The notes beneath the pieces were generated by a model that was not told where the DNA came from, made no database searches, and worked only from the letters and a program-made list of their open reading frames with translations. A program made the translations under genes and the position numbers. From assembly GCA_021432635.1 (NCBI GenBank), contig MU270024.1:124001-188000 (forward strand): a stretch of 64,000 nt of DNA, in the 5' to 3' direction. The stretch is from Thozetella sp. PMI_491 (taxonomy: Eukaryota; Ascomycota; Sordariomycetes; Chaetosphaeriales; Chaetosphaeriaceae). This document shows positions 36,771 through 47,620 of this stretch, one piece after another (within the stretch, counting starts at the first letter, position 1; each line of letters begins with the position of its first letter).

Positions 36771-39521
36771 TTAGTAATTTCCCGACGAGCTGTAGTAGAG
36801 CTCGTAGAAAATTAGCCCGTGCGACGCTAAAATCCATAAAAACAGGGGGTAGAACTCATAGAAAAAAAAGGGGTAGAGCTCGTAGACTTCCTATTTAAAA
36901 AACACCTTTAAAAAAATATAGGAGATAGAAAGGATAAAAATAAGCTTAAATATTAAATTCTAAGCTTTTAAGAATTTTCTAGATTTAAATCTATACGAGA
37001 GAAATCCTAGAGTTGCTTTACCTTGCTAAGGCCTGTATAAGTGGGGCTTGCTTAATAACTAATTATACTAGAGTTAATTTCCTATAGCTGACAATTAGGG
37101 TTTATATGATTCCTAGGCCAGGGGAAGTAATTATAAATAAGACAAGGGAAGTAAAAATTAAGATTGCTTTTTACTTGGTGACCTAGTATAGTTGTACTAT
37201 GTTAGAATTGAGGGCCTGCTGTAAAGTAGGAAGAGGGGCTGTGTTTGAATCTATGTTGTATTAGCGGAGTGTAAAAGGCTTTTATAGCTACTTGTACTAG
37301 CTATGTATATTTTGCCTGTAAAAGTAGGGCTGGATAATATACTGAAAATCTAGCTCTGTTGTATGCCTTCCCTGAGTTTATATAGAGCTTTATATTGTGT
37401 TAAACTTAGGGTTCTTAAAGTAAAAAGTTGCTTGTATATAGATATTTTCTATCTATACCTTTTTTTTAAAAGTAAGCTAACTAAGCTATAGTAAGCTATT
37501 TAAGCTATAGCGTATTAACTAGGCTATAGCGAGCTAACTAGACTATAGTGAGCTAACTAGGCTATAGCGACCTAACTAGGCTATAGTGAGCTATCTAGGC
37601 TATAACATGCTAATTAGGCTATAGTAAGTATATAGCTAGTAATTCTATATAAGTAGCTGTTAGATAATTAGTAGGGCAGAGGGGAAAAGAGGACGTTTGT
37701 ACGAGGATAGTATTTATATATAAAGAGGGTAGTTGCTAGAATGGCTAGTGATTCTATAGCTAGGCTATAGCGAGCTAACTGGGCTATAGCAAGCTAACTA
37801 GGCCACAGCAACCCAACTAGGCTATAGCAAGCTATCTAGGCTATAACGTGCCAACTAGGCTATAGTAAGTATATAGCTAGTAATTCTATATAAATAGCTA
37901 CTAGATAATTAGTAGGGTAAAAGGGAAAAGAGGATGTTTGTATAGGGATAGTATTTTTATATATAAAGGGTACTAGTAGTTACTGGAATAGCTGGTGATT
38001 CTATAGCTGGGCTATAGCAAGCTATCTAGGCTATAGTAAGCTATCTAGGCTATAGTAAGCTATCTGGGCTATAATAAGCTATCTAGGCTATAGCGAGCTA
38101 ACTAGGCTATAGCGAGCCAACTGGGCTATAGTAAGTCAACTAGGCCATAGTAAGCTAATTAGGGCTATAGTAAGCTATCTAGGCTATAACGAGCTAACTA
38201 AGCTATAATAAGCTAACTAGGTTATAACGAGCTAACTAGGCTACAGCGAGCCAACTGGGCCATAGCGAGCTATCTAGGCTATAATAAGCTATTTAGGCTA
38301 TAATAAGCCATTTGGGCTATAGTGAGCTAACTAGGCTATAGTAAGCTAACTAAGCTATAGCAGGCTAACTAGGCTATAGTAAATATACCACTAGTAATTC
38401 CACACTAATAGCTGTTGGATAATTAGTAAGGCAAAGGGGAAAAAGAGGATATTTATACGAGGATAATATCTATATATAAAAGGGGTAGTTACTAGAATAG
38501 CTTATAATTTTATAGCTAGGCTATAACAAGCTATCTAGGCTATAGTAAGCTATCTAGGCTATAGTAAGCTAATTAGGTATTAATTACCTAGCCTGTTAAA
38601 TATAAGGTAAAAGATAGCTAGGTCTTATAACAAATATATCTACTTTTACTTAGTGACCTAGTGTAGTAGTATAAGCTATAGTGCTAGAATTAAGGGCCTA
38701 GCCTTGCTTCTAGTAAGGCTGAGAAGAGGGGCTACTGTATTTAATTCCTGTGTTATGCCTAGGTTTTTTAGAATCTTTAGTATTTTACCTATAGTTAGTA
38801 GGGCTAAGAAAAGACTCAGTTAAAAATCTAGCCTAGCTATATGCCTCCCCTAAGTTTCTACAGAGCTTTATATCCTGTTAAACTTAGGGATCTTAAAAGA
38901 GATTAAGCCTCTATATAAACTATCCTTTATATAGACCTTTCTTTATATAAGGATAAATCTATTTTTTAAAGCTTTTATATAAACCTTTCTCTATATAGAT
39001 CTTTTTATCCTCTATATAAGGACAAATCTATTTTTTAAAAGCCTTTAATATAAATATATATATACTTATAGCTAACTAGAGTTAAATACTAAAAAAAATT
39101 CTATAAACTATATAGTAGTATGCTACTATATAGTTTATAGAAAATTAGCTACAATAAAATTTAAACCTATAACTACCTCGAGAGTCCTTAAGGAGCACTA
39201 CTATTATGTTATATAGCTATAGGTAATTAAGAAGATTAAATAGAAAAGACTAGATAAAGAGTAATTATGTCTTACTTATAAGTTCTTAGAAGAGGCAGTT
39301 GCTAAAATAATTGGTGATTCTGTATAAACAGCTAGCTGTTAGATTGTTATTACTCTCTCTGCCTTGGTTAATAATTAACAGGGTAGGGGTGAAAGAGGGC
39401 GTTTGTATAAGGGCGGTATTTATATATATAGAGGGGTAGTTGCTAGAATAGTTGGTAATTCTATATAAATAGCTGCTACTATATTATTATTACTCTCTTA
39501 GAAAGGCCTTGGTTAATAATC
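36771..39521 (+). repeat. Direct repeat B, right copy, truncated by N gap
   Basis: Collinear with 22241-25061 but clearly less decayed: CCCGACGAGCTGTAGTAGAG here against CCTAACAAGCTATAGTAAAG on the left. The alignment runs to the last base before the N run, so the true end of the repeat probably lies inside the gap. Confidence 0.75.
37475..38400. repeat. 19-bp minisatellites, right copy
   Basis: Clusters of GCTAACTAGGCTATAGCGA-type units at about 37475-37640, 37755-37890 and 38000-38395 match the left-hand clusters in order and spacers. Units here keep CG and TG dinucleotides (GCGA, GTGA) that are mostly CA or TA in the left copy. Unit numbers are not identical, so the arrays changed after duplication. 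Confidence 0.8.
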
Positions 39522-40103
39522 NNNNNNNNNNNNNNNNNNNNNNNNNNNNNNNNNNNNNNNNNNNNNNNNNNNNNNNNNNNNNNNNNNNNNNNNNNNNNNN
39601 NNNNNNNNNNNNNNNNNNNNNNNNNNNNNNNNNNNNNNNNNNNNNNNNNNNNNNNNNNNNNNNNNNNNNNNNNNNNNNNNNNNNNNNNNNNNNNNNNNNN
39701 NNNNNNNNNNNNNNNNNNNNNNNNNNNNNNNNNNNNNNNNNNNNNNNNNNNNNNNNNNNNNNNNNNNNNNNNNNNNNNNNNNNNNNNNNNNNNNNNNNNN
39801 NNNNNNNNNNNNNNNNNNNNNNNNNNNNNNNNNNNNNNNNNNNNNNNNNNNNNNNNNNNNNNNNNNNNNNNNNNNNNNNNNNNNNNNNNNNNNNNNNNNN
39901 NNNNNNNNNNNNNNNNNNNNNNNNNNNNNNNNNNNNNNNNNNNNNNNNNNNNNNNNNNNNNNNNNNNNNNNNNNNNNNNNNNNNNNNNNNNNNNNNNNNN
40001 NNNNNNNNNNNNNNNNNNNNNNNNNNNNNNNNNNNNNNNNNNNNNNNNNNNNNNNNNNNNNNNNNNNNNNNNNNNNNNNNNNNNNNNNNNNNNNNNNNNN
40101 NNN
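39522..40103. other. Assembly gap (582 N)
   Basis: A run of N separates the AT-rich block from GC-normal sequence. Any reading frame drawn across it is meaningless. The abrupt composition change and the repeat running into the gap make the join worth independent confirmation. Confidence 0.99.
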
Positions 40104-41762
40104 CGTGCCCTAATACCCCCGGGGATCCGGCGCTGTGTACGGTCTAATATACTGACCTCCGGCCGGCTCCCTACGGCTCTCGAGCGCGCCGGTGGGTCTC
40201 TGAGACCCCCTCGAAAACGCTCCCATCGAGTAAAAACAGCTGTAAAACGCCCCCAATCAGCTGGCCGATCAGCTGGCAGAGTGGATATATGGAAATATCC
40301 ACGTTGCTTTGTATGTGGATGGTGTGGATATTACGAGATATCCACGGTAAGGGTTAGGGTTGGGTATGGGGATGGATCAGCTGGCCCAGCTGATTTGGAT
40401 CAGCCGGACCTCTGACACCACCAGCAACCAATCTTGATGCCTCCCAGCTGACATTGCACGTGCCTTCAGCCCAGGCATCCATTCAAAACCCAAACTGTCC
40501 ACGGGCAAGAAGTACCCGTGCCACACCCTACCCTGCTTGCGCCGCTTTCTAGCAGGAAAACTGAAAATACACATATCGGCAAACGCTGGTGCTGCTACCT
40601 GCTGTCGAATGTCAAGCCAAATCATTCGCCCCCCCCCCCCCCCCCCCAAAAAAAGTATAGTGAAGCACAGATCTAGCGGTTTTACCATACAATAGCGGCC
40701 CGTTCTCCTCCTTAGAGTCTTGGTACCTCCTGTAGCTGCTTTTCTCATAAGCTCACTGCGTTTACCCTGAGTTTACCTAATTCGTGTATGTAGCTTCGCA
40801 TACAGAGGACAAGATCTCCTACAGCCTACCCAAAACGATAACAACGTGTTACCCACCCCAGTCTTCCAATGGTTCTGTATACAAGGTACTGCCCTAATAG
40901 TTAGCCGACACTGCATCTCCTCAGGCTAGAGTGGCATGAGTTACGATCTATGTTGGGAGTAACAAGCAGTGGGGTGCGCGAAAGACCGGAAACCCCGGAA
41001 AACCCAGCCGTGGCCCTGACTCGCAGGGGAATTTACGTATCCAGTATGGTTACAGAGGCATAGACTCAAACATGTGATCTATCGGGTGGAGCATGCGACT
41101 CACTTTGCAAGTAGGCCTGTTTGGCTAATAATTCCTTTGTTCCCGCTGGACTCGGCAACAGTTTTGCGCGAGACCCTGTGGGGACTAGTACCACCATAGT
41201 GGATGTTGATCTCTGGCATGCGCTTAGTGACCCTCGTTTTACAAATGCAGGGCATGGGTATTTATCATTCGATATGAACCCTGTGTGTTTACGATTATAT
41301 CCGGGGTGGAATAGATCGGTCGCAAGGTTGATACCACTTCAAGAAGGCGATGTCGCAAGATAGGGCACTGATAGCTCAGCCAGCGGAATCTTATCCTCGA
41401 CCAAGGCCAAGCCAAATATCGCGGCCAAGTTCCCGTGAAACATAGACTGGCCGCATTCATCGAGTGCTGGCCAGATTTGCGCATAGATTCCGATATGGTC
41501 CGCTTCCGGCGCCCTATGTCTTGGTGAGAACCCCCCTCGACAGTGGAATCACACACTCTAATTGGCTGGTGTAGGTACTTTCGTGAGACACAGTGCGTGA
41601 CTCAGATTGACATTTTCACCGCTTGCGACAGTCTCTCGTATATGTTTCTACGTGATAAAGCTGAGCTCTGGTAGAAAAATTCCTGTGATGATTCCCCCAG
41701 ACACTCTACCAAATTCCTTCTCCCATGATCTAGCTGCCGATATGCGAAGCAAGCGTGGCGCT
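40104..41762. other. Intergenic with structured repeats
   Basis: GC-normal sequence after the gap. It holds two hairpins sharing one stem (40281-40345), a short telomere-like run, a near-perfect palindrome (40376-40394) and a 19-C homopolymer followed by seven A (40629-40654). No gene is supported. A weak 123-codon minus-strand frame at 40377-40748 crosses the homopolymer and is not credible. Confidence 0.6.
40281..40394. repeat. Twin hairpins, TTAGGG-like run and palindrome
   Basis: GTGGATAT and ATATCCAC flank 6-nt loops twice, at 40281-40302 and 40324-40345, with identical 8-bp stems and different loops. They are followed by TAAGGGTTAGGGTTGGG (40348-40364), resembling fungal telomere repeats, and by ATCAGCTGG-C-CCAGCTGAT (40376-40394). 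AGCTGGC and GATCAGCTGG words also occur just before the first hairpin (about 40257-40277). Confidence 0.7.
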
Positions 41763-43504
41763 ATGGATGAGGAGGCTCCCAGTCGATCCCGTCGGTCGGC
41801 CCCGTGGCTGCTCAAATTCCGGTCGTCCCGAGACGTGATCCTACTTACCGTCTGTGTCGCAGCTTTCGCTGTAAGCCTTTTTTTTATCCTGGTGTTGTCG
41901 CCCGCTAACTGTGGTGTCTAGGATGGCTTCATGCACTCGGTGGTAAGAGACTACCTAGAGCGTGCGACGGTGTATGAAGTCTGAAAATTTGCCAGTTCGC
42001 GCCGATCCTACCGAATCTACTCTTGGAGAGATACCAGGTCGACGATGGGGATCGTAGGTTTAGACAATCCATCGCTGAAGCATGGCTGACGGCGACTAGT
42101 GCAGTGGTGGTCTTCCGTGCTGCTAAGCATCTCCAGCACTGCCATACTTCTCGCATCTCGTGAGTCCTTGATACTTTTTGAATCTTATTCGTGGAAATTA
42201 GAAGGCTGTATTAAACTAACCCTTCGGACAGCCGTGGTCGGCTGGTTCTCCGATGCAGAGGGGGGTGGTACATATGTTTACAAAGAAGGCCTCCTCTACC
42301 TCATAGGTAGCATCATGGCTCTTTTCACAGACAGTCTAACGCTGGCTGTCATAAGTAGAGTTCTCCAGGGAATATCTTCGGCTAGTAAGTTTCCTTGCAG
42401 CTATCGTTCTCTCATACTCACCTAGCTCACCTATAAAAGTTGTCTTCACAGTCGGCCTTGCTCTGGTAGCCGATACAGTGGATCCGAGCCAGATAGGCTA
42501 CGAAATGGGCTCCGTTATGTCGTCACTGAACCTCGGTCTCCTGATCGGGCCGTTGACGGGAGGCTTAGCTTTCGACGCGGGCGGCTATACTGGAGTCTTG
42601 ACTGTAATGCTTGCCGTGTATTTTGCCAATACGTTTTGGACAATGTTGGCCATCGATAAGCGTCAGGCTCACCGGTACGAGTCCCCATCCGACTTAGCCG
42701 AATACACAACATTACTCCCCAGCCCAATCACAGCTACCGGAGGTACCTCAACCCAGAGAGCAGCGACCTGGAACTTCGTCCCTCTCCTCCGTACGCCGAG
42801 GATTGCTGCGGCGATCTATGGCGTCTTCGTCCATATCGTAGTTGTCACCGGCTTCGATGGTGTGCTCTCAATCTATGTGGAGCAAATTTTTGATTGGAGC
42901 TCATTCAACGTTGGGCTCTGCTTTGTTACTATCGGGGCTGCCAATGCTTTTGTTGGCCCTTTCGCAGGGAAGTTGTCAGACCAGTGTGGCGCACGCTGGC
43001 TGGCATTCTTGGGATGTGTCACCACCGCCATACCCGTGACACTTCTGCGCTTTGTGGACACCAGCAGCACAGGGCAAGCCTGGCTCCTCTACATTCTACT
43101 AGCTTCTATCGGTGAGTCCACACCCTACCCGGCAGTCCAGCGAGAATTGGACTAATTTAGTCACCTACTAGGGGCTATGTCTAGTTTCGCTGTGTCTCCT
43201 CTCGCGGCTGATCTCTTTGCCGCTGCCCAGCAGAGAGACGTAGAAGGTGAGGCAGTAACATATGCTCAAATATACGGCCTCTTCAGCTGCGCCATGGCCA
43301 GCGGTGCGCTTGTCGGACCCATCTTTGCGGGCTACATGAAGGAGACGTTCGGATGGACTGCAATGGCCTGGGGAATGGGGGTTTCGGTTGCATCGGGTGC
43401 CATCCCAGTGGTATTTGCTCTCCCTCCTTGTCGTTGCAACTGGCAGCATGTACTAACTCATTATTCCACAGTACGTATATACCGGGGGGAGGCGCGAAGG
43501 ATAG
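41763..43504 (+). CDS. DHA1 (12-TM) major facilitator transporter
   Basis: Eight exons keep frame: 41763-41870, 41922-41942, 41996-42053, 42100-42159, 42232-42384, 42452-43111, 43172-43410, 43472-43504, giving about 443 residues. The last intron has a clear TACTAAC branch site and leads to a short exon ending VYTGGRREG, as in relatives. Recognisable blocks are the TM1 run AAFADGFMHSVFAPILPNLL, LLASPVVGWFSD (loop 2-3), SRVLQGISSAIGLALVADTV and LNLGLLIGPLTGGLAF. This is the drug:proton antiporter-1 or vesicular-amine-transporter-like group, which exports or takes up small organic molecules. Alternative in-frame starts are 41742 and 41688; I prefer 41763 for its G at -3 and +4. Residues AEGGGTYVYKEG after WFSD are unusual, and a tiny intron may be hidden there. 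The substrate is unknown. Confidence 0.82.
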
Positions 43505-43827
43505 TGGAGGACAATATAAGAAACGGCGAAATCTGCCGCCGAGTAAATAACCCAACGGAGTGCGCGACGAAGTGTTTCTTTTGTGTCCCTAGAGAAATTC
43601 CTGCAGAATATTCACCATCTTTCGCCCAGTAAATTTGTAAAGGAAGCAGCCAATAATTAAGTCTTCTTCGTTGTGGTCCAGAAAGCCGCGGAATCTAGGT
43701 TCCACTTTAGCGGGCGGACAGCCGACTGGAGGCTCGCGGCCCATTTTGCGGCGCAGCGAGTCGCCTTTCGCAGAACTCCAAGATTAGGCCACCCATTGGA
43801 GAAAAAGTCGATCCTCGGCCATAAGAC

Positions 43828-44940
43828 ATGGCCATGGCCCGTTCGCTTCCTCGGCTTCTTGCAGTACTGCGGCATTCTTTACTAGGTCGGTCCTCAGCGT
43901 CAACCTGCTCGATGCTTGGCAAACTCCCAGTCGAGATCCGCGCGGAGATATTTCGCCTAGTCCTTCAAGACGTCCGGGACCCCCCGCTCGAAGTCGACAT
44001 CGAAGGCCAGACTTCCCCCTTAGGAGCATGGCCACCTTCGTCACGTAAAAGCAATACGTCCGCAATAGATCCTGCGCCAAAAGACCCCAATCTCTGGACA
44101 GAGACGAAGGTCACGAATCCAGCGTTGTCGCTGCTTCTCGTCAACAGGCAGTGTCATGTCGAGGTCAAGGCTGCAGTGATGAGGCAGGCGGCCGACTACA
44201 CTCTAGATGTCATTATAGCCAAAGACCGCACTCTATGGCCCACATGGACTTCCGTGCCGGTCCTGACTCGGAACGTCGACACAGTATACACCAAATTCCG
44301 AATCATTGACCTCGATGATAAGCAGTCGCCCAAGCGATTCCACTACCCGCCGGGCAATGGCGGCCCGTGTCCAGCTGTCTGGTTCTTTTATGGCCTTCTT
44401 ACAAGTTTTGCCAAGTACGGCCCCTTGAACACGGTGCGGAGAGAAAAGGGTGTCGTTGGCAGGTTCACAATGAAAAGGCTGATCATCGACGTGTGCATCT
44501 CGCCCGAAGGCAAGGACCACTCCTTTACGTTTGAGCCTGGCCATCCCTTCGCGCCCGGCAACTGGCCCGACTCCTGGCTGAGGCCTGCCAACCTCCATGT
44601 CCGCGACATGCCCTCGCACTGCATGGCGCGCTACCTTGCCGGCGAAATCGCTGCCCTCCTTCTCTTGGACTATTACACCATGAACTACGGTATGATTCTC
44701 TACGAGACAATACTCGAGGTCATCGACATCCGCGTCAATGGCGAATTGCAAATGGCTTTCAACATGGTCGAGCTATTGGCGGCCCAGCCCGGGCAGAAAT
44801 ACTGGGGCGAAACTCCTCAGTACATTAGAATGCGAAAGGAGAAGTTTCCAGTCTGGCTGGACTGGCTGACAGAAAGACGGCGGCGAGCTCTGGAGGGCCT
44901 TCCTCTGAATGGAGATAGCCCCCATACATCCATCATGTAG
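43828..44940 (+). CDS. F-box-like hypothetical protein
   Basis: A single-exon frame of 370 residues. Near the N-terminus MLGKLPVEIRAEIFRLVLQD has the Leu-Pro-x-Glu-Ile start of an F-box, and NPALSLLLVNRQCHVEVKAAV further on is the second hallmark block of the fungal F-box-like family. F-box proteins recruit substrates to SCF ubiquitin ligases through Skp1. Many fungal members of this type are uncharacterised. The rest (a VWFFYGLL segment, basic and acidic stretches) shows no domain I know. The start at 43828 has a good context; 43912, just before LGKLPVEI, is an alternative. It lies 320 bp after the transporter on the same strand. Confidence 0.65.
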   Translation: MAMARSLPRLLAVLRHSLLGRSSASTCSMLGKLPVEIRAEIFRLVLQDVRDPPLEVDIEGQTSPLGAWPPSSRKSNTSAIDPAPKDPNLWTETKVTNPALSLLLVNRQCHVEVKAAVMRQAADYTLDVIIAKDRTLWPTWTSVPVLTRNVDTVYTKFRIIDLDDKQSPKRFHYPPGNGGPCPAVWFFYGLLTSFAKYGPLNTVRREKGVVGRFTMKRLIIDVCISPEGKDHSFTFEPGHPFAPGNWPDSWLRPANLHVRDMPSHCMARYLAGEIAALLLLDYYTMNYGMILYETILEVIDIRVNGELQMAFNMVELLAAQPGQKYWGETPQYIRMRKEKFPVWLDWLTERRRRALEGLPLNGDSPHTSIM

Positions 44941-45637
44941 TTGCTCGCTTACTCTTTCCGACAAAATGAAGGCTCTCTTGGATGCTACACAGATAGACGC
45001 AATCTCAAAAGCTAATGGTTCTGGAGAGGACGAGGTCCAACTCCTCCGCAACACAGAGGGGATATAGGAATGCACCTGCGAAGAATATCGGCTCATGTTC
45101 CCAGGCTTTTATCTCCCCGAGCTAATTGTTATCGCAGCCCGCTGGGGCTCAACTCATTTTTTTCGCCAAACTCCGACAACTTGAAGAGAAAAGAAGGACA
45201 ACTGTTACGCCGGAATTCCAGGGACTTGACCAGCATGGAAGGTATAAGAGCTCAAACTTGCGGAAGACCGGATTGCACACCGTAACCGTATCCCTGTAAT
45301 CTGAACACGATCGAGTGGCTCTTTGGTACATGGGCCGTATCTATGGTAACTGATAAGGAGCAGTTCACAGCAGGTTATGGTTAGTTCCGCAGCGAAAGAT
45401 ATCGACATGCCTATCGCGGACACCGCGACCCCACGCCTGAGCTTGCTCCACCGTGATTGAAGGGCTTCACAATGTGTTGATAAGGATTCTTGCCGGTATC
45501 GGAGCCAACCGACTCTGTTTACTGTATTTAGTGCTCGGCGCCACTAGCTGTGAGGCCGCTTATATCGATTTGATACGCAACCTTCATTGTTTAGGCTTCT
45601 GCCGCCCGTCTCAAGAGCGCTAACTGCTGGGTACAAG
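44941..45637. other. Intergenic
   Basis: About 700 bp without a supported gene. The right half is the likely promoter and 5' UTR of the dehydrogenase at 45638. Confidence 0.6.
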
Positions 45638-46711
45638 ATGGAGCCCATGAAACTTGACAACACAAGGAAACCAACGGTTCTTGTCATTTTATCGACAGTT
45701 TGCGGACCAGATGATACGCCAGAGTGGCGGGTAGTGAGATCCAAATTCAATATCTTAATCTACGATTGCAAATCTATCGACGAATTTTGTGAGCGGCTCA
45801 AGCCTGGGGGTCCTTACTCCCGGATTGACGCCATATTTCGGACAGGTTGGCTGAAAGTCGGACCGTATGCAGAACAGAAGATGTTTTCGGGTAAACCGAT
45901 CGACTATTTTCCTCCTTCTCTCCGATTCATCACATGTAGCGGGCATGGCTATGACGCCGCGGACATCCCCGCACTGACAGCTCGTGGGATCGCCTACGCG
46001 AACACACCCGACACCTGCACAGAGCCTGTCGCGAATACGGCGCTGCACCTTATCCTCAACACATACCGCTATTTTACCCTGGCGGAGCATGTTACACGCC
46101 AAGACCGTTGGGATGACAGTAGGATGCTATGTAACATGGCAGTGGAGCCGACGGGCCAAGTCTTAGGCGTTGTTGGGCTCGGCGATATTGGACTTGCCAT
46201 CGCGCGCAAGGCCGCCCTAGCGTTCGACATGCGAATCGCCTATCACAACCGAGTACAAAGACCAGAGCTTGAAGCAAAATTGCCGGATGGTGCAACGTAC
46301 TATGGCACAGTTGACGAGCTTCTGGAGGCATCGGACTGCATCTGCCTAGCTTGTCCTCTGGTACCGGAGACTAAGCATCTGTTGTCCCAGGAGAGGCTCG
46401 GTGGACTTCCGCCAGAGAAAAGGTTACGAGTTGTGAACATAGGCAGAGGCCAGCTCATAGACGAAGATGCGCTCCTCGAGGCTATGAATAGGGGCACCGT
46501 GATTGGCGTCGGTCTCGATGTACACGCCAACGAACCCGGCGTGAACCCTCAGCTGAAAGATAACTACGCAACAACATTACTGCCACACATCGGGGTCTGC
46601 TCCGGCACGAGCTGGGCCAACTTTGATAGGGTGGGCTTGGTTAACCTAACGGAATTCTTCTACGGTGACTTGGCAAAGGTTAAGCTGGTCAATAGACAGG
46701 TGGTGGGGTGA
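45638..46711 (+). CDS. D-2-hydroxyacid dehydrogenase (glyoxylate/hydroxypyruvate reductase-like)
   Basis: A single exon of 357 residues from the first ATG (AAGATGGAGC, A at -3). The NAD(P) Rossmann motif is VVGLGDIGLAIARKA at about 180-190. The catalytic set of the family is visible: Arg in NIGRGQLIDEDAL (about 270), Glu in GLDVHANEP (about 299) and His in LLPHIGVCSGTS (about 317). The catalytic domain entry TPDTCTEPVANTALHLIL is also typical. These enzymes interconvert 2-oxoacids and D-2-hydroxyacids in the cytosol; fungal members of this branch act on glyoxylate, hydroxypyruvate, 2-ketogluconate or branched 2-oxoacids. The exact substrate cannot be fixed from sequence. A DapA-type aldolase 16 kb to the right could supply glyoxylate if it is a 4-hydroxy-2-oxoglutarate aldolase, but direct linkage is inference. 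Confidence 0.88.
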   Translation: MEPMKLDNTRKPTVLVILSTVCGPDDTPEWRVVRSKFNILIYDCKSIDEFCERLKPGGPYSRIDAIFRTGWLKVGPYAEQKMFSGKPIDYFPPSLRFITCSGHGYDAADIPALTARGIAYANTPDTCTEPVANTALHLILNTYRYFTLAEHVTRQDRWDDSRMLCNMAVEPTGQVLGVVGLGDIGLAIARKAALAFDMRIAYHNRVQRPELEAKLPDGATYYGTVDELLEASDCICLACPLVPETKHLLSQERLGGLPPEKRLRVVNIGRGQLIDEDALLEAMNRGTVIGVGLDVHANEPGVNPQLKDNYATTLLPHIGVCSGTSWANFDRVGLVNLTEFFYGDLAKVKLVNRQVVG

Positions 46712-47620
46712 GCAGAGGCTGGCGTTATATATACCGGAGTAGATTATACGTAAGGCAATAGATAGAAAGATACAAGGGCAAGATAGTGGGGCGTTGGTTC
46801 CTATGGCGAGAACCTGAACTTGATAATAAGCTTCTAGGTTGCTTACCTAGACATGGTAGCCGCATGTACTATCGAGAATCGCTTGCGAGGTGTAGCTATG
46901 TGGATGGAAATTGCACTGTAATTTAGCCTAATCATTTGGCTTTGTTGTTGAAGGTTGGAAAGGTGACTTCTAGGGCCGTGGCTGGCACCCGGTTTTAGCC
47001 GGTGAATATGCTGGCTGGAGTCTGGCTTCACAAGGGCCCTTGTAGCCCATAAGAGTTTGTCTGCCTCGCCACTGGAAAAGTGAATGGCTTCAGAATATAT
47101 TCCTTGCCTCTTCTGAACTAGGACCCGGATTTACCCATGAGGCCGTTGAATGGTTGGCCAGAAAGACATATTGAACGCTGATTGGCAAGTGGTGTTGATC
47201 ATCGCAAAGAGTGGCGCATGCGGACTTTATCCTAAATCCTCTTAGCACCGGTTGGCCAATCGCCTATAAATGTTACTGTTTTAGTGGCTTCTTCGCCAAA
47301 ACATATCAAGAAAGCCCCCGGGGGCTGGTTTACAACAGCCATCTGTTTAATGATTAACGGGGTGGCTGCTATGAAAATGCAGAGGCGGACCATCAGCCTA
47401 TCCGACCGCCACCAACCAAGCCTCCCTTCCAGATCAATGGCGACAGGGTCTGAAAGGTAGATAAATAGATGAGCAGCGAAGTCGTAAGATCATCGGGACA
47501 GAGTGATCAAACATATTTTATCTGCACACAATAGCGATCAATCTTTGCTTCAGCTGATATCTTGGCTTTGATCCAGAAAGCCCGAGCCTTCCTTACCACC
47601 ATAGTTCAACAAAGCCTGCA
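46712..47620. other. Intergenic
   Basis: About 900 bp with no supported gene. CCTATAAATG at about 47262-47271 is TATA-like but lies 350 bp from the next start codon, so its role is unclear. Confidence 0.55.

Larger units (their letters stand above)
18550..39521. mobile_element. RIP-type AT-rich block of decayed repeats
   Basis: About 21 kb is extremely AT-rich, dominated by TA, TAG and CTA words, and contains no usable open frame in any register. Two sets of direct repeats lie inside (19130-19385 with 36320-36575; 22241-25061 with 36771-39521), so the block was built from repeated elements. Where copies can be compared by eye, nearly all differences are C/T or G/A transitions, including TG in one copy against TA in the other, the signature of repeat-induced point mutation. 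The short pair is LTR-sized and encloses about 17 kb, so a retroelement is the likely ancestor. I could not recover a reverse transcriptase or integrase motif with confidence, so element class stays open. Confidence 0.8.

Noticed and set aside
22940-38400. Regularly spaced 19-bp repeats resembling a CRISPR array
   Set aside because: Units abut one another with no unique spacers, and the host is a eukaryote; it is a minisatellite.
39509-40147. Open frame spanning the N gap
   Set aside because: Its codons are almost all N; no coding evidence exists.
40377-40748. 123-codon minus-strand frame
   Set aside because: It runs through the 19-base homopolymer as a glycine run and shows no other protein character.
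43411-43632. Read-through C-terminus of the DHA1 transporter
   Set aside because: A GT...TACTAAC...CAG intron at 43411-43471 gives the family-typical ending VYTGGRREG; the unspliced extension is Cys- and Arg-rich and unlike relatives.
44233-44751. 172-codon minus-strand frame
   Set aside because: It lies wholly antisense to the F-box-like gene, which has coherent family motifs; it is a shadow frame.
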